Assembly: GCF_003096035.1 (NCBI RefSeq)
Contig: NZ_CP029186.1
Location: 2,307,001 to 2,371,000, forward strand
Source: Flavobacterium album
Lineage (GTDB): Bacteria; Bacteroidota; Bacteroidia; Flavobacteriales; Flavobacteriaceae
DNA: 64,000 nucleotides
Direction of reading: 5' to 3'
Shown: positions 52,097 to 61,067 of the stretch, piece by piece
Layout of the letters: every line of letters starts with the position of its first letter
How positions within the stretch are numbered: the first letter of the stretch is position 1
Program-made: the position numbers and the translations under genes
The notes under the pieces: generated by a model
What the model was told of the DNA's origin: nothing
Database searches by the model: none
Seen by the model: the letters and a program-made list of their open reading frames with translations, nothing else

Positions 52097-54763
52097 TTAC
52101 CTTATAACCCTGTCCGGAACCTGGCGTTTATCCCACTTGATGTCACTCAGTACAGACGATTTTATGCCGATAAAGAAGCCCCATGAGGTATTCTGGCCAA
52201 TAGGGATCCAGTTGAAATCCATCCTCCAGCTCAAGAGGTCGCGCTCAAAGCGGAGCTGTGTGAAGGTAACGCCTTTTTGTACAAAGTCATACCCGGATGA
52301 GAAGCCCATTTTCCATCGTGGCGTAATATCAAGGTTGCCCGAAAGCATTATCGAGTTGCCTATGATCTTCCGTTCCCGTGCATTGTTGGAGTAGGTGAGG
52401 GAATAGGCGAATTTCAGGTCCCACGGGAGTACTGCATTGTAAAAGCCGCCTTCGGATTTATCTTTCTTTGTCTCGTCTTCTTCCTTGAACATGCTCTTGC
52501 GGTTATCGCTCATGTCGGTTGCGCGTCCAAAGAGGTCGTCTTCGCGGCCACCGTTACGTGCGGTCTGGCTGTCTTCGTCCTCGCCATCACCCGATTTGCC
52601 GTCCTGGCTTGTTATGGAGTAGTTAAGCGTGATATTGGCGCTTGTCATCCTGAAAAGGCTTCCGCCATTGTCAATATTATAGGTATTAATGCGCCTTCCG
52701 GCATTGTTTATGGCGTATGGGTCGAGCGTAGTACCAAAGTTGATGTTCATCTTTTCCTTGAACAGGTTGGTTCCTGCAGAAACCCGCAGCGGCTGCCAGG
52801 CCAGTGAGTCGGCGGCCATATCATAGCTGGTAGTAAAGTTAAGGTTGTTAAGCAGCATTACCTTTTTAGGCTCACCCTTGTTGTCCTTTTCATCGTCATT
52901 ACGTACCTTGGCTTCAAAGGTGTTGTTTACCGCTATACCTACGTTGCTGGCATATCGTTGGCCCGGAGCCCCGAAAAGGCCGCCGTCAAAGCGGCTGTAC
53001 TGCTTCAGTGTACCTGCCGCGTCATATTGGTAATAGTCATAATACTGGTCAAAGCTTGGCGTGTAGCTGTAGGATACCGATGGGCGCATCACGTGGCGGA
53101 TGGCCTGTATTTTGCTTTTTTCTCCAAAGGGGAATGTACCATATATTGTAGTACCGATGCTCGATGAGAAATTGTAAGTGCGGTACGAGTCGAACCCTTT
53201 AATATCCCTTGTCAGCGCTTTTGCGCTATCGGCATTGAACTGCCTTTTTACCGTATTCATAACCCAGGTTTCCTGGTAATTGGTACTTGCCGTAACGCTG
53301 AAATATTTGAACACTTTAAAGTTAGTGCTCAAGGGTATAGTATGCTGCAGCCCGGACTTGGCATCGCGGAACATCTCCGGCTTGAAGAAAAGTGAATCGT
53401 AGGTGGCTATCCTGTTCTCGCCGCGAAGGTTATACTGCAGGTTGATGTTCTTTATAAGGCCCTTTTTCGGCGCATCTCCCGGAGCAAAAGGGAATATCCT
53501 GTCAACGCTGGCCTGTAGTGTAGGCAGCGTCATATTGATGGCCTTGGTGTTCGTGTTCTGGTTATGCGTTGCGCTCAGGGAAAAGTTCACCTGCGGCACC
53601 GTCTGGAAAGTCTTGGAATACGATACCGACGACTGCATGGTGTTGTTAAGGCTCGCTCCAATGTTGTTCATATTGACCGATTGCCTGAAATACTGGCTCG
53701 AACCGAGGTTCACACTGGCCGAGAAACGCGAGTTCGGGTTTGCCTTGCTGTCCTGGCTGTGCGACCATTGGATGTTGTATTGTTTGGACCGGGCATAATC
53801 AGGGAAGCCCCTTTCGCTCTGGATATTATTATCAAAACGCAGGTTCAGGTTACCGTTAAACTTATAGCGCTGGGCATAGCTTGACTGGAAACGCATGCTG
53901 TAGCTCCCGTTGGTATAATAATCCCCAACTACGGTGAGGTCGTAATAATCGCTGAGTGCAAAATAATAGCCCCCATTTTGAAGAAAGTACCCGCGCTGGT
54001 TGTTATTACCATAAGTTGGCATGATAAATCCCGATTCTGCTTTAGTAGTCATTGGAAAGAAGGCAAAAGGCAGCATTAGCGGCGTAGGCACATCGGCAAT
54101 CACAAGGTTGGTAGGCCCTACAACCACTTTTTTACCGGGAACAAACTTGATCTTTGGGGAATAAAAGTAGTATTCCGGGTTGTTGATATCTTTGGCTGTG
54201 GTAAAGCGCGCCCCCTTTATGAAGTAAACAGAATCATTCTCTTTTTTTGTCAGCTCGCCTTTTACGCGGAACTCGCCCTGGTCGGAGCGGGAGTTCCATA
54301 CGCGGGCTTTTTTGGTTACGGTATTAAAGTGTATCGAGTCGGCTTCCACCACGTTATTGCCCTGCTTAAAATAAGGGTATTGCGTGTAGTTGCCCAATGA
54401 GTCTTTCAGCCTTCCGGCAAAGACTTCATCTTTATCATATTTCATAATAATCTGCCCCGATTTGAGTTGTATATCTGTATAGTTCAACTCGGCTTCATCG
54501 TGCAGGATAAGCAGCTTATTTTTCTGGTCGAGTTTCTCGTAACCCTTAGCCGTACGCTTTACAACAGCATCAAGGCCGTTCTTTTTCTTCTTGACGGAGT
54601 CGTTTTTAGTAAGGGCAACAGGATTAATTACCAGACTGTCGCCGGGTTTTTCGGCAGCGGTTGTAGAGGCCGGCTTTACCGGAACTTCCTGGGCCGAAGC
54701 CCCGAATATCCCGATTGTTAGGAAAATTGCTGATAAAACGATATGGAATAAGTTCGTACGCAA
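52097..54763 (-). CDS. lptD: LPS-assembly protein LptD-like outer-membrane protein
   Basis: The protein has about 888 residues if translation starts at the TTG at 54763 (RTNLFHIVLSAIFLTIGIFGASAQ is then a normal signal peptide); the frame continues to a TTG at 54814. An N-terminal OstA/LptA-like jellyroll (DEAELNYTDIQLKSGQIIMKYDKDEVFAGRL) precedes a large beta-barrel (many alternating strands with Tyr/Asn), ending in MDFNWIPIGQNTSWGFFIGIKSS. It inserts lipopolysaccharide in the outer leaflet together with LptE. It is divergent from the first amidase gene, a context that looks envelope-related. Confidence 0.92.
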   Translation of the reverse strand: MRTNLFHIVLSAIFLTIGIFGASAQEVPVKPASTTAAEKPGDSLVINPVALTKNDSVKKKKNGLDAVVKRTAKGYEKLDQKNKLLILHDEAELNYTDIQLKSGQIIMKYDKDEVFAGRLKDSLGNYTQYPYFKQGNNVVEADSIHFNTVTKKARVWNSRSDQGEFRVKGELTKKENDSVYFIKGARFTTAKDINNPEYYFYSPKIKFVPGKKVVVGPTNLVIADVPTPLMLPFAFFPMTTKAESGFIMPTYGNNNQRGYFLQNGGYYFALSDYYDLTVVGDYYTNGSYSMRFQSSYAQRYKFNGNLNLRFDNNIQSERGFPDYARSKQYNIQWSHSQDSKANPNSRFSASVNLGSSQYFRQSVNMNNIGASLNNTMQSSVSYSKTFQTVPQVNFSLSATHNQNTNTKAINMTLPTLQASVDRIFPFAPGDAPKKGLIKNINLQYNLRGENRIATYDSLFFKPEMFRDAKSGLQHTIPLSTNFKVFKYFSVTASTNYQETWVMNTVKRQFNADSAKALTRDIKGFDSYRTYNFSSSIGTTIYGTFPFGEKSKIQAIRHVMRPSVSYSYTPSFDQYYDYYQYDAAGTLKQYSRFDGGLFGAPGQRYASNVGIAVNNTFEAKVRNDDEKDNKGEPKKVMLLNNLNFTTSYDMAADSLAWQPLRVSAGTNLFKEKMNINFGTTLDPYAINNAGRRINTYNIDNGGSLFRMTSANITLNYSITSQDGKSGDGEDEDSQTARNGGREDDLFGRATDMSDNRKSMFKEEDETKKDKSEGGFYNAVLPWDLKFAYSLTYSNNARERKIIGNSIMLSGNLDITPRWKMGFSSGYDFVQKGVTFTQLRFERDLLSWRMDFNWIPIGQNTSWGFFIGIKSSVLSDIKWDKRQVPDRVIR

Positions 54764-54801
54764 CGTTGTTAATGCTATTTTTGTAAAAATGCGGCCTGTT
54801 T

Positions 54802-54830
54802 TTTGAAGTGTCAAACTTACAATAATTTTG
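54802..54830 (+). promoter_or_regulatory. Promoter of the first amidase gene
   Basis: TTTG (54802-54805), 17-bp spacer, TAATTTTG (54823-54830). The leader to the ATG at 54873 is about 35 nt. The -33 box lies over the longest possible lptD reading frame. Confidence 0.6.
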
Positions 54831-54872
54831 TCAATTAACCATTAAATGTAATTATAACGCAAGCAGGGCATT

Positions 54873-55976
54873 ATGAATACCGCTATGACAACAAATAACA
54901 GATTAAAACTGGCTTTCCTTGTATTTATTGCATGCATGGGAACGGTTTTCGCGCAGGGCAACTCAAAGTTCACGGTAGTGCTGGATGCAGGGCATGGCTC
55001 CCAGGACACCGGTGCGTCCTACCATGGCTTTAAAGAAAAGGATGTTACGCTCAGCGTTGTGCTCAAGACGGGAAAACTGCTGGAAAAAGAAGGAGTAAAG
55101 GTGATCTATACCCGTAAAACAGATGTGTTCATAGAGCTTGACGAGCGCTGCAATATAGCCAACAAGGCTGAAGCCGACCTTTTTGTGTCCATCCATTGCA
55201 ACAGCGAGACAAAAAAAACTGCCTCTGGTGCGGAGACCTATGTTATGGGTACTGCCAAAAATGCCTCACACCTCGAAGTGGCAAAAAAAGAGAACTCAGT
55301 TATCAATTTTGAATCCGATAAAACACGATATGAAGGCTTTGACCCTAATAAGCCGGAAACGATCATTGGCCTCACGCTGTTAAACGAGCAGTCGGCATTC
55401 CAGAGCATCGACCTTGCCATAAAGATCCAGGACGGATTCAGGAAGAGCCTCAGGAGGAAAGACAGGGGCGTAAAGCAGGCCCCGTTTTGGGTACTGCACA
55501 GGACAGCCATGCCAAGCATACTTATAGAGTTGGGCTTTATTTCGTATAAGCCCGAGGGCGAATACCTCACGTCGGATGCGGGGCAGGACGAAATAGCCGA
55601 AGCCATCACGAAATCTATTATGGATTATAAAAAGGAATATTTTATTGCAGGTGATGTAAGCTATACCGAAACCCGTAATGACGATACCCCAAAATCGGCT
55701 CCCAAAGCAGTTTCGGTCCCAAAATCAGTAGAAGCTCCCAAAATGATTTCAGCCCCAAAAAAGGGAGAGAGCTTTAAAATACAGATCGCCACAGGGGGTA
55801 AGGATCTCGCATTGAAGCCTTCTAATTTTAAAGGCCTTAAAAATGTAACCAAAGACAAAAGCGCATCAACGATACGGTATTTTTACGGGGAGACCACAGA
55901 CCGGGAAAAAGCTGGTAAACTTTTAGCGGAAGCAAAAGCAAAAGGATATAAGGATGCTTTTATTGTGGCTTTTTAA
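54873..55976 (+). CDS. N-acetylmuramoyl-L-alanine amidase (Amidase_3) with SPOR-like end, copy 1
   Basis: The 367-residue protein has a signal peptide (residues 1-28, ending VFAQ). The zinc amidase domain has ligands His41 (VVLDAGHGSQDTGA), Glu55 (GFKEKDVTL), His108 (FVSIHCNSE) and a catalytic Glu in ILIELGFISY. After an Ala/Pro/Ser-rich linker the last 75 residues (SFKIQIATGGKDLALKPSNF ... EAKAKGYKDAFIVAF) look like a SPOR-type septal peptidoglycan-binding domain. It cleaves the bond between MurNAc and the stem peptide in the periplasm during cell separation. It is divergent from lptD. Confidence 0.93.
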   Translation: MNTAMTTNNRLKLAFLVFIACMGTVFAQGNSKFTVVLDAGHGSQDTGASYHGFKEKDVTLSVVLKTGKLLEKEGVKVIYTRKTDVFIELDERCNIANKAEADLFVSIHCNSETKKTASGAETYVMGTAKNASHLEVAKKENSVINFESDKTRYEGFDPNKPETIIGLTLLNEQSAFQSIDLAIKIQDGFRKSLRRKDRGVKQAPFWVLHRTAMPSILIELGFISYKPEGEYLTSDAGQDEIAEAITKSIMDYKKEYFIAGDVSYTETRNDDTPKSAPKAVSVPKSVEAPKMISAPKKGESFKIQIATGGKDLALKPSNFKGLKNVTKDKSASTIRYFYGETTDREKAGKLLAEAKAKGYKDAFIVAF

Positions 55977-56098
55977 AGCTAAAATATTGGCAGCAATTAC
56001 AGAGGGGCTTATTCGCTGTCTTTCAGAAGTTGCCTTCAAAATAAGGTGTAATGGCTATTACTCATACGAAATTTACTTATAAAACAGTCTTAAATTAG

Positions 56099-56129
56099 TT
56101 TGCGACAAATTTGATTAATACTATTTTTG
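56099..56129 (+). promoter_or_regulatory. Promoter of the second amidase gene
   Basis: TTTG (56099-56102), 19-bp spacer, TATTTTTG (56122-56129): the best consensus match in the window. The two amidases are thus transcribed separately. Confidence 0.7.
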
Positions 56130-56207
56130 TAAAAAAATAGCTTAATTTTAAAGGAGATCAACGTTTTTATCAAAAATCGGCTATTAATGTATAACACGAT
56201 CAGGAAA

Positions 56208-57365
56208 ATGGATATTGCAATGACAGGGAACAGGAGACTAAAACTGACTTTTTTTACATTTATTTTATGCTGGGGCGCTGCTTTTGCGCAGGGCAACTCA
56301 AAATTCAGGGTTGTGCTGGACCCGGGACACGGCGCAAAGGACTACGGCGCTGTTTACCACGGTTTCATCGAAAAGAACATCGCGCTTAATGTTGCCCTTA
56401 AAGTAGGTAAAATTTTGGAAAAAGATCCCGGCGTCCAGGTGATCTATACGCGTAAGACCGATGTTTTCATTGAGTTGGGCGAACGCTGCAATATTGCCAA
56501 CAGGGCAGATGCCAATGTGTTCGTTTCGATACACTGCAATGGCGAAAGCAAGAAAACGGCTTATGGCACCGAGGCTTTTGTCATCGGTACGACTAAGAAC
56601 GCATCCAACCTTGAAGTGGCTAAAAAGGAGAATGCCGTTATCAGCCTTGAGGACGATTACAAGGTGAAATATGCCGGCTACGACCCGAACAGGCCTGAAA
56701 GCATGATCGGGCTTATGCTCCAGCAGGAAGAATACATCAACCAGAGTATCGACCTTGCCAGTAAGGTGGAGGAGAATTTTACTGATGACCTTAAAAGAAA
56801 AAAGAGGGGAGTAAAGCAGGCTCCGTTTCTCGTTTTGCATAAAACAGCCATGCCCAGCATACTTATAGAGCTTGGCTTCCTTTCCTACCAGCCGGAAGGT
56901 GAATACCTCAATTCTGAGGCGGGGCAGGATGAGCTTGCTGAGTCTATAGCAAAGGCGATACTTTCATACAAAAAAGAATATTTTATTCCGGGTACTGTCG
57001 ATTATAAAGAGCCTGCCGTAGCTGACGAACCGAAAACCACACCTAAAACAGAGAAGCCTGTATCAAAACCTGCTGCCGAGAAACCTGTAGCTAAGCCTGT
57101 GGCAGACAATGCGACTGCATCTTCAACAAAAGGGCAAAGCTTCAGGGTGCAGATCGCTGCCAGCGGCAATGACCTTGAGACCGTGCCTTCAAACTTCAAG
57201 GGGCTGGGGAACATTACAAAAGAAAAGAGCGCCTCAGTCATAAAATATTTTTATGGTGAAACTACCGATCGCGAGCAAGCCAAAACGCTGTTGGCAGAAG
57301 CTAAAGCGAAAGGGTATACGTCAGCATTCATAGCTACATTTAAAGACGGTAAAAAAGTCAATTAG
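56208..57365 (+). CDS. N-acetylmuramoyl-L-alanine amidase (Amidase_3) with SPOR-like end, copy 2
   Basis: A tandem paralog of copy 1. The start at 56208 (MDIAMTGNRRLKLTFFTF) aligns with MNTAMTTNNRLKLAFLVF of copy 1; an ATG at 56187 is in frame too. All zinc and catalytic positions are kept (VVLDPGHGAKDYGA, FIEKNIAL, FVSIHCNGE, ILIELGFLSY). The linker is longer, with a KPxxxxPVxKP pattern, and the SPOR-like end FRVQIAASGNDLETVPSNF is retained. The two copies likely share the cell-separation role with some division of labour. The gene ends at a bidirectional terminator. Confidence 0.93.
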   Translation: MDIAMTGNRRLKLTFFTFILCWGAAFAQGNSKFRVVLDPGHGAKDYGAVYHGFIEKNIALNVALKVGKILEKDPGVQVIYTRKTDVFIELGERCNIANRADANVFVSIHCNGESKKTAYGTEAFVIGTTKNASNLEVAKKENAVISLEDDYKVKYAGYDPNRPESMIGLMLQQEEYINQSIDLASKVEENFTDDLKRKKRGVKQAPFLVLHKTAMPSILIELGFLSYQPEGEYLNSEAGQDELAESIAKAILSYKKEYFIPGTVDYKEPAVADEPKTTPKTEKPVSKPAAEKPVAKPVADNATASSTKGQSFRVQIAASGNDLETVPSNFKGLGNITKEKSASVIKYFYGETTDREQAKTLLAEAKAKGYTSAFIATFKDGKKVN

Positions 57366-57383
57366 ATGCCACATACAAAGCGA

Positions 57384-57418
57384 TAAAGGGTTGTAGGATA
57401 GATTCCTGCAGCCCTTTA
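57384..57418. terminator. Bidirectional terminator after the second amidase gene
   Basis: A 15-bp stem (57384-57398 with 57404-57418, two G-U pairs) with a 5-nt loop and flanking A/T, between convergent genes. Confidence 0.85.
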
Positions 57419-57434
57419 TTGTTAGTAGTGGTTT

Positions 57435-58313
57435 TTATTCCGAAGCCTCCATCGCGTTCGCCATTTTGCTTTTCATGTCTTCAAAATCATCGTTAAAGAA
57501 TGTCGAGGCATCTTCTATCTGTGCCTTTTGGGCCCCGGTAACAAATTTTTCGAAGTCACGTTTTATATCTGGGTTATTCAATGCTTCATAGTCAAAAACA
57601 TTGCTGGCATACATGTATTCGAAATGCATGTCAACTTCCTCATAGCTGGCGCAGGATGAGCTCCACTTGGTGTTTTCGCGCGTGAAGAGGACTTTATATT
57701 GTTTTATTTTTGGGATGTACATTATCTCGCTTCCAATTTTCAGCACTTCCACGCACACGCCAACAGTGATGGTTTTATAGCTGTCCTTGTTGGCTTCAAT
57801 CCCGGCCCTAAGAGCGCCGCCCTGTTTTTCAAGGAAAGATTTAAAGGATTGCAGCGCCTGGCCTTCGCCTGTAGCTATGTCCAGCACAAGGTTAATGAAG
57901 TCCCCGGCAATCTCTACACCCCTTGTCCTGCGTGAGTAGGTTTGTGTATCAATTTTAGACGGCCCCATCAGCGGAAGCTTGGACAAGGCCATTTCCCAAA
58001 GGTCGGCATCAGTCTTATACTGTGCTCCTTTTGCCGCAGCATACCTGTTGATGTAAGCCGTTACTACTGATGTTAATGAGATCAGCAATGATTTCAGTTC
58101 AGCCAGTTTCGCTGTAACGATAGGGTCCTGCAACAGCTCTACTCCACAGATGAACTGTATGAGGCCGTCTTTATCGGCGTACGGGTCGTCGCCTTCAGCA
58201 ATTGCCATATTGGCAAATGCCGGCTCATTAAAAAATGCGTTTGCTTCTTCAAGCTGGTTTTGAAAGCTTTGGCTGCTTAAAACGATCACTGGTTTTTGTT
58301 TTAAATTTTTCAT
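57435..58313 (-). CDS. Hypothetical protein, 292 residues, possibly membrane-interacting
   Basis: I do not recognise this protein. Translation most likely starts at the ATG at 58313 (MKNLKQKPVIVLSSQSF); the frame runs on to 58391. There is no signal peptide. The middle is helical and rather hydrophobic (TAKLAELKSLLISLTSVVTAYINRYAAAKG), then GVEIAGDFINLVLDIATGEGQ, and near the end beta-like SYKTITVGVCVEVLKIGSEIMYIPKIKQYKVLF with a few Cys (FICGVE, GVCVEV, SSCASY). The charged C-terminal helix contains a FEDMKSKM end. It is on the opposite strand between the amidase and mlaD-type genes, which look like one envelope cluster, so it may be a later insertion. Confidence 0.6.
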   Translation of the reverse strand: MKNLKQKPVIVLSSQSFQNQLEEANAFFNEPAFANMAIAEGDDPYADKDGLIQFICGVELLQDPIVTAKLAELKSLLISLTSVVTAYINRYAAAKGAQYKTDADLWEMALSKLPLMGPSKIDTQTYSRRTRGVEIAGDFINLVLDIATGEGQALQSFKSFLEKQGGALRAGIEANKDSYKTITVGVCVEVLKIGSEIMYIPKIKQYKVLFTRENTKWSSSCASYEEVDMHFEYMYASNVFDYEALNNPDIKRDFEKFVTGAQKAQIEDASTFFNDDFEDMKSKMANAMEASE

Positions 58314-58599
58314 GGTTAAATATGATTTGGTTTTCCTACTCATAAGGCTTTTCGGATTGCGCCCCGTTTTTATAGTGTGACTGGACTCCACTTTATGCCG
58401 GGATATTCATATTTCGGCTTCAGGTCAAAGTTATTGATAGTCAGGTAATTGTAATATTCATATTATGCATTACCGCTTTTTATCTATGCTTTGTCTATAG
58501 TTTCCAACGCCAAAAACATAAAATTCGACGTGAAGTAAACGACTTGCGGAACCGTTATCGCCAACCGGGATACCGTATTATTCAATACATTACTATTTG

Positions 58600-58621
58600 C
58601 GCATACCCGGTATGCGTTTTT
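58600..58621 (+). terminator. Terminator-like hairpin without a gene upstream
   Basis: CGCATACC-C-GGTATGCG (17 bp palindrome, 6-bp stem with a 5-nt loop) followed by five T on the plus strand. No plus-strand gene ends nearby. Confidence 0.55.
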
Positions 58622-58715
58622 AGCCAAAAACCTTGAACTATTAGGAAAACAAGACCGTTAAATTTTTGTAATTTCTTTTATAAGGCTTTTACCATAATAT
58701 TCACATTGTAATATT

Positions 58716-58723
58716 TATATTTG
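58716..58723 (+). promoter_or_regulatory. -7 box TATATTTG for the mlaD-type operon
   Basis: A perfect TAnnTTTG, 29 bp before the TTG start at 58752; the -33 side is weak. Confidence 0.5.
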
Positions 58724-58751
58724 CCCTACATTTGTTAAAAAATAATCTATT

Positions 58752-59699
58752 TTGAAAGTAACAAGAGAAGCAAAAACGGCAATTTTAGTAATAGGCGCAA
58801 TACTATTATTTATATGGGGATACAGCTTTTTAAAGGGCAGGGACCTTTTTAATTCCTACAAAACCTATTATGTAATTTATAAAGATGTTGAAGGCCTTTC
58901 GCCTTCGGCACCAATTACGCTCAACGGCCTTGTGGTAGGCAAAGTAACCGGTATTACATTCACCGACAATGAAACCGGCCTGCTGAAAGTAGAAATGCAG
59001 GTAAAAACGGATTTCCCTATATCTAAGACCAGCTACGCAACACTATATGAGCCCGGTTTTATAGGAGGCAAGCAGATTGCGATTATACCCGACCTTAAAA
59101 ACCAGACCCCAGCCGAGGATGGCGACCAGCTGAAAGCAGGCCTTAAGCCGGGAATGCTTTCTGTAGTAGGGGAAAAGCTATCGCCGCTGCAGACAAAAGT
59201 AGAAGCGACCGTAGTTTCTGCTGACAGCCTTCTGCACAACCTTAACAACGTTGTGGATAAGCAGACGCAGGAAAACCTTCGTCGTACTATTGCCGAAATG
59301 AGCGCTACCATGCAGGAATTCAACAAGGCAGCGAAATCACTTAATGGTGTAATTTCAGGAAATAAAGCAAATATTGATGCCACAATGGCAAATCTTAATA
59401 AGACTTCTGCTAACTTTGCTGAAATATCAGACTCGGTTAATCCGGAGCAGCTTTCGTTAGCTATAAGCAGCCTGGAGCATTCTATGGCAGAAGTAGATAA
59501 GATGATGGCCGATGTGCAGGCAGGCAAGGGTTCGCTGGGCAAGCTGCTGAAAGACGAGGTTATGTATAACAACCTCGCCGATGCATCGAACGAGTTGAAA
59601 TTGCTGCTTGCAGATTTGAAAAATAACCCTAAGCGCTACGTTCATTTCTCAGTATTCGGGAAAAAAGGTACTCCCTATGAAGAGACCCCAAAGAAGTAG
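58752..59699 (+). CDS. MlaD/MCE family lipid-transport protein
   Basis: The protein has 315 residues starting at a TTG (KVTREAKTAILVIGAILLF); the N-terminal membrane helix follows immediately, and no ATG in frame would keep it. An MCE domain follows near residues 37-115 (TYYVIYKDVEGLSPSAPITLNGLVVGKVTGI, ATLYEPGFIGGKQIAIIP). The C-terminal half is a long helical coiled part (LLHNLNNVVDKQTQENLRRTIAEM). It carries phospholipids across the periplasm as an inner-membrane-anchored hexamer, with MlaE/MlaF permease and ATPase, which are not next to it. It starts a five-gene same-strand run. Confidence 0.9.
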   Translation: MKVTREAKTAILVIGAILLFIWGYSFLKGRDLFNSYKTYYVIYKDVEGLSPSAPITLNGLVVGKVTGITFTDNETGLLKVEMQVKTDFPISKTSYATLYEPGFIGGKQIAIIPDLKNQTPAEDGDQLKAGLKPGMLSVVGEKLSPLQTKVEATVVSADSLLHNLNNVVDKQTQENLRRTIAEMSATMQEFNKAAKSLNGVISGNKANIDATMANLNKTSANFAEISDSVNPEQLSLAISSLEHSMAEVDKMMADVQAGKGSLGKLLKDEVMYNNLADASNELKLLLADLKNNPKRYVHFSVFGKKGTPYEETPKK

Positions 59700-59735
59700 C
59701 GTGAGGGACAGAGACCGACAGATCACCTTGTTATT

Positions 59736-61067
59736 ATGGCTTATATAGACAATATTCTTTTTGTTATAGTCCTTGCATTAGGATTTGGGTACTTTGCCCT
59801 GAATGTAAAAAAACTGGTACGCAACATTAAGCTTGGGCGGGACATCGACAGGCGTGACAACCCCGGCGCACGCTGGAGCAATATGGCTATGATCGCCCTG
59901 GGCCAGTCGAAAATGGTGAAGCGCCCGGTTGCGGGTATACTTCACATTATCGTCTATGTAGGCTTTGTTATCATCAACATCGAATTGCTGGAGATCATCA
60001 TCGACGGTATATTCGGTACCCACCGCCTTTTTTCATTCATGGGTGGCTTTTACAGCTTCCTCATCGGCTTTTTCGAAGTGCTCGCTTTTGGCGTGATATT
60101 TTCGGTTACCGTTTTTTGGCTGCGCCGGAATGTGGTGAAGCTGAAACGTTTTATCCACAGTGACCTGAAAGGCTGGCCGAAAAGCGATGCTAATATTATT
60201 CTCTATTTTGAGACCGTATTGATGCTGCTGTTCCTTACCATGAACGGTGCTGATGGCTACCTTCAATCTATTAATGCAGAACATTACACCCACGCAGGGG
60301 CTTTCCCGATTTCCGGCTTTATAGCACAGCTTTTTGAAGGAATGGATGCCGGCACTGTAATGATCATTGAAAGGGCGGCTTGGTGGATGCACATTATAGG
60401 TATCCTTGCCTTTATGAATTACCTTTATTTCTCGAAGCACTTACACATACTGCTGGCATTCCCGAATACGTATTTTGCCAACCTGAAACCGAAGGGCCAG
60501 TTTGAGAATCTGGAGTCGGTGACGAACGAAGTGAAGCTGATGATGGACCCGAATGCCGACCCGTTTGCCGCAGCGCCTCCTGCAGCAGAAGGTGAAGTGC
60601 CTGCAAAATTTGGCGCTAGCGATGTACAGGACCTGAACTGGGTGCAGCTGATGAATGCATACACCTGTACCGAATGCGGAAGGTGTACATCGGTATGCCC
60701 GGCCAACCAGACCGGCAAAAAGCTTTCGCCAAGGAAGATAATGATGGATACCCGCGACAGGCTTGAAGAAGTTGGCCGTAACATCGATAAGAACAAAGGC
60801 ACATTTGTAGACGACGGCAAAATGCTGCTTAACGATTATATCACACCCGAAGAGCTATGGGCCTGCACCACCTGCAACGGTTGTGTGGAAGCCTGCCCTG
60901 TGAACATCGACCCGCTTTCTATTATTATGGATATGCGCAGGTACCTTGTTATGGAGCAGAGCGCGGCGCCTAAAGAGTTAAACGGCATGATGACCAATAT
61001 AGAGAACAATGGTGCGCCATGGCAGTACAGCCAGATGGACAGGTTAAACTGGAAAGACGAAGCATAA
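59736..61067 (+). CDS. Membrane-anchored 4Fe-4S dicluster protein (HdrC/GlpC-like)
   Basis: The protein has 443 residues. Five or six hydrophobic helices in the first 230 residues (for example ILFVIVLALGFGYFAL, IIVYVGFVIINIELLEIII) resemble a NarI/HdrE-type haem or quinone-side module. The cytoplasmic end has two ferredoxin motifs: Cys311-x2-Cys314-x2-Cys317-x3-Cys321 (CTECGRCTSVCP) and Cys377-x2-Cys380-x2-Cys383-x3-Cys387 (CTTCNGCVEACP). It should pass electrons between quinones and the CCG-domain protein two genes downstream. Its stop overlaps the next ATG (TAATG). Confidence 0.88.
   Translation: MAYIDNILFVIVLALGFGYFALNVKKLVRNIKLGRDIDRRDNPGARWSNMAMIALGQSKMVKRPVAGILHIIVYVGFVIINIELLEIIIDGIFGTHRLFSFMGGFYSFLIGFFEVLAFGVIFSVTVFWLRRNVVKLKRFIHSDLKGWPKSDANIILYFETVLMLLFLTMNGADGYLQSINAEHYTHAGAFPISGFIAQLFEGMDAGTVMIIERAAWWMHIIGILAFMNYLYFSKHLHILLAFPNTYFANLKPKGQFENLESVTNEVKLMMDPNADPFAAAPPAAEGEVPAKFGASDVQDLNWVQLMNAYTCTECGRCTSVCPANQTGKKLSPRKIMMDTRDRLEEVGRNIDKNKGTFVDDGKMLLNDYITPEELWACTTCNGCVEACPVNIDPLSIIMDMRRYLVMEQSAAPKELNGMMTNIENNGAPWQYSQMDRLNWKDEA

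Larger units (their letters stand above)
58314..58751. other. 438-bp intergenic stretch with divergent promoters and a hairpin
   Basis: The stretch lies between two divergent starts. It holds a -7 box for the mlaD-type gene and a terminator-like hairpin at 58600-58621. No open frame of note was seen on either strand. The region up to 58600 contains short palindromic words (ACCGGGATACCGT and similar) and may hold a small RNA. Confidence 0.5.
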
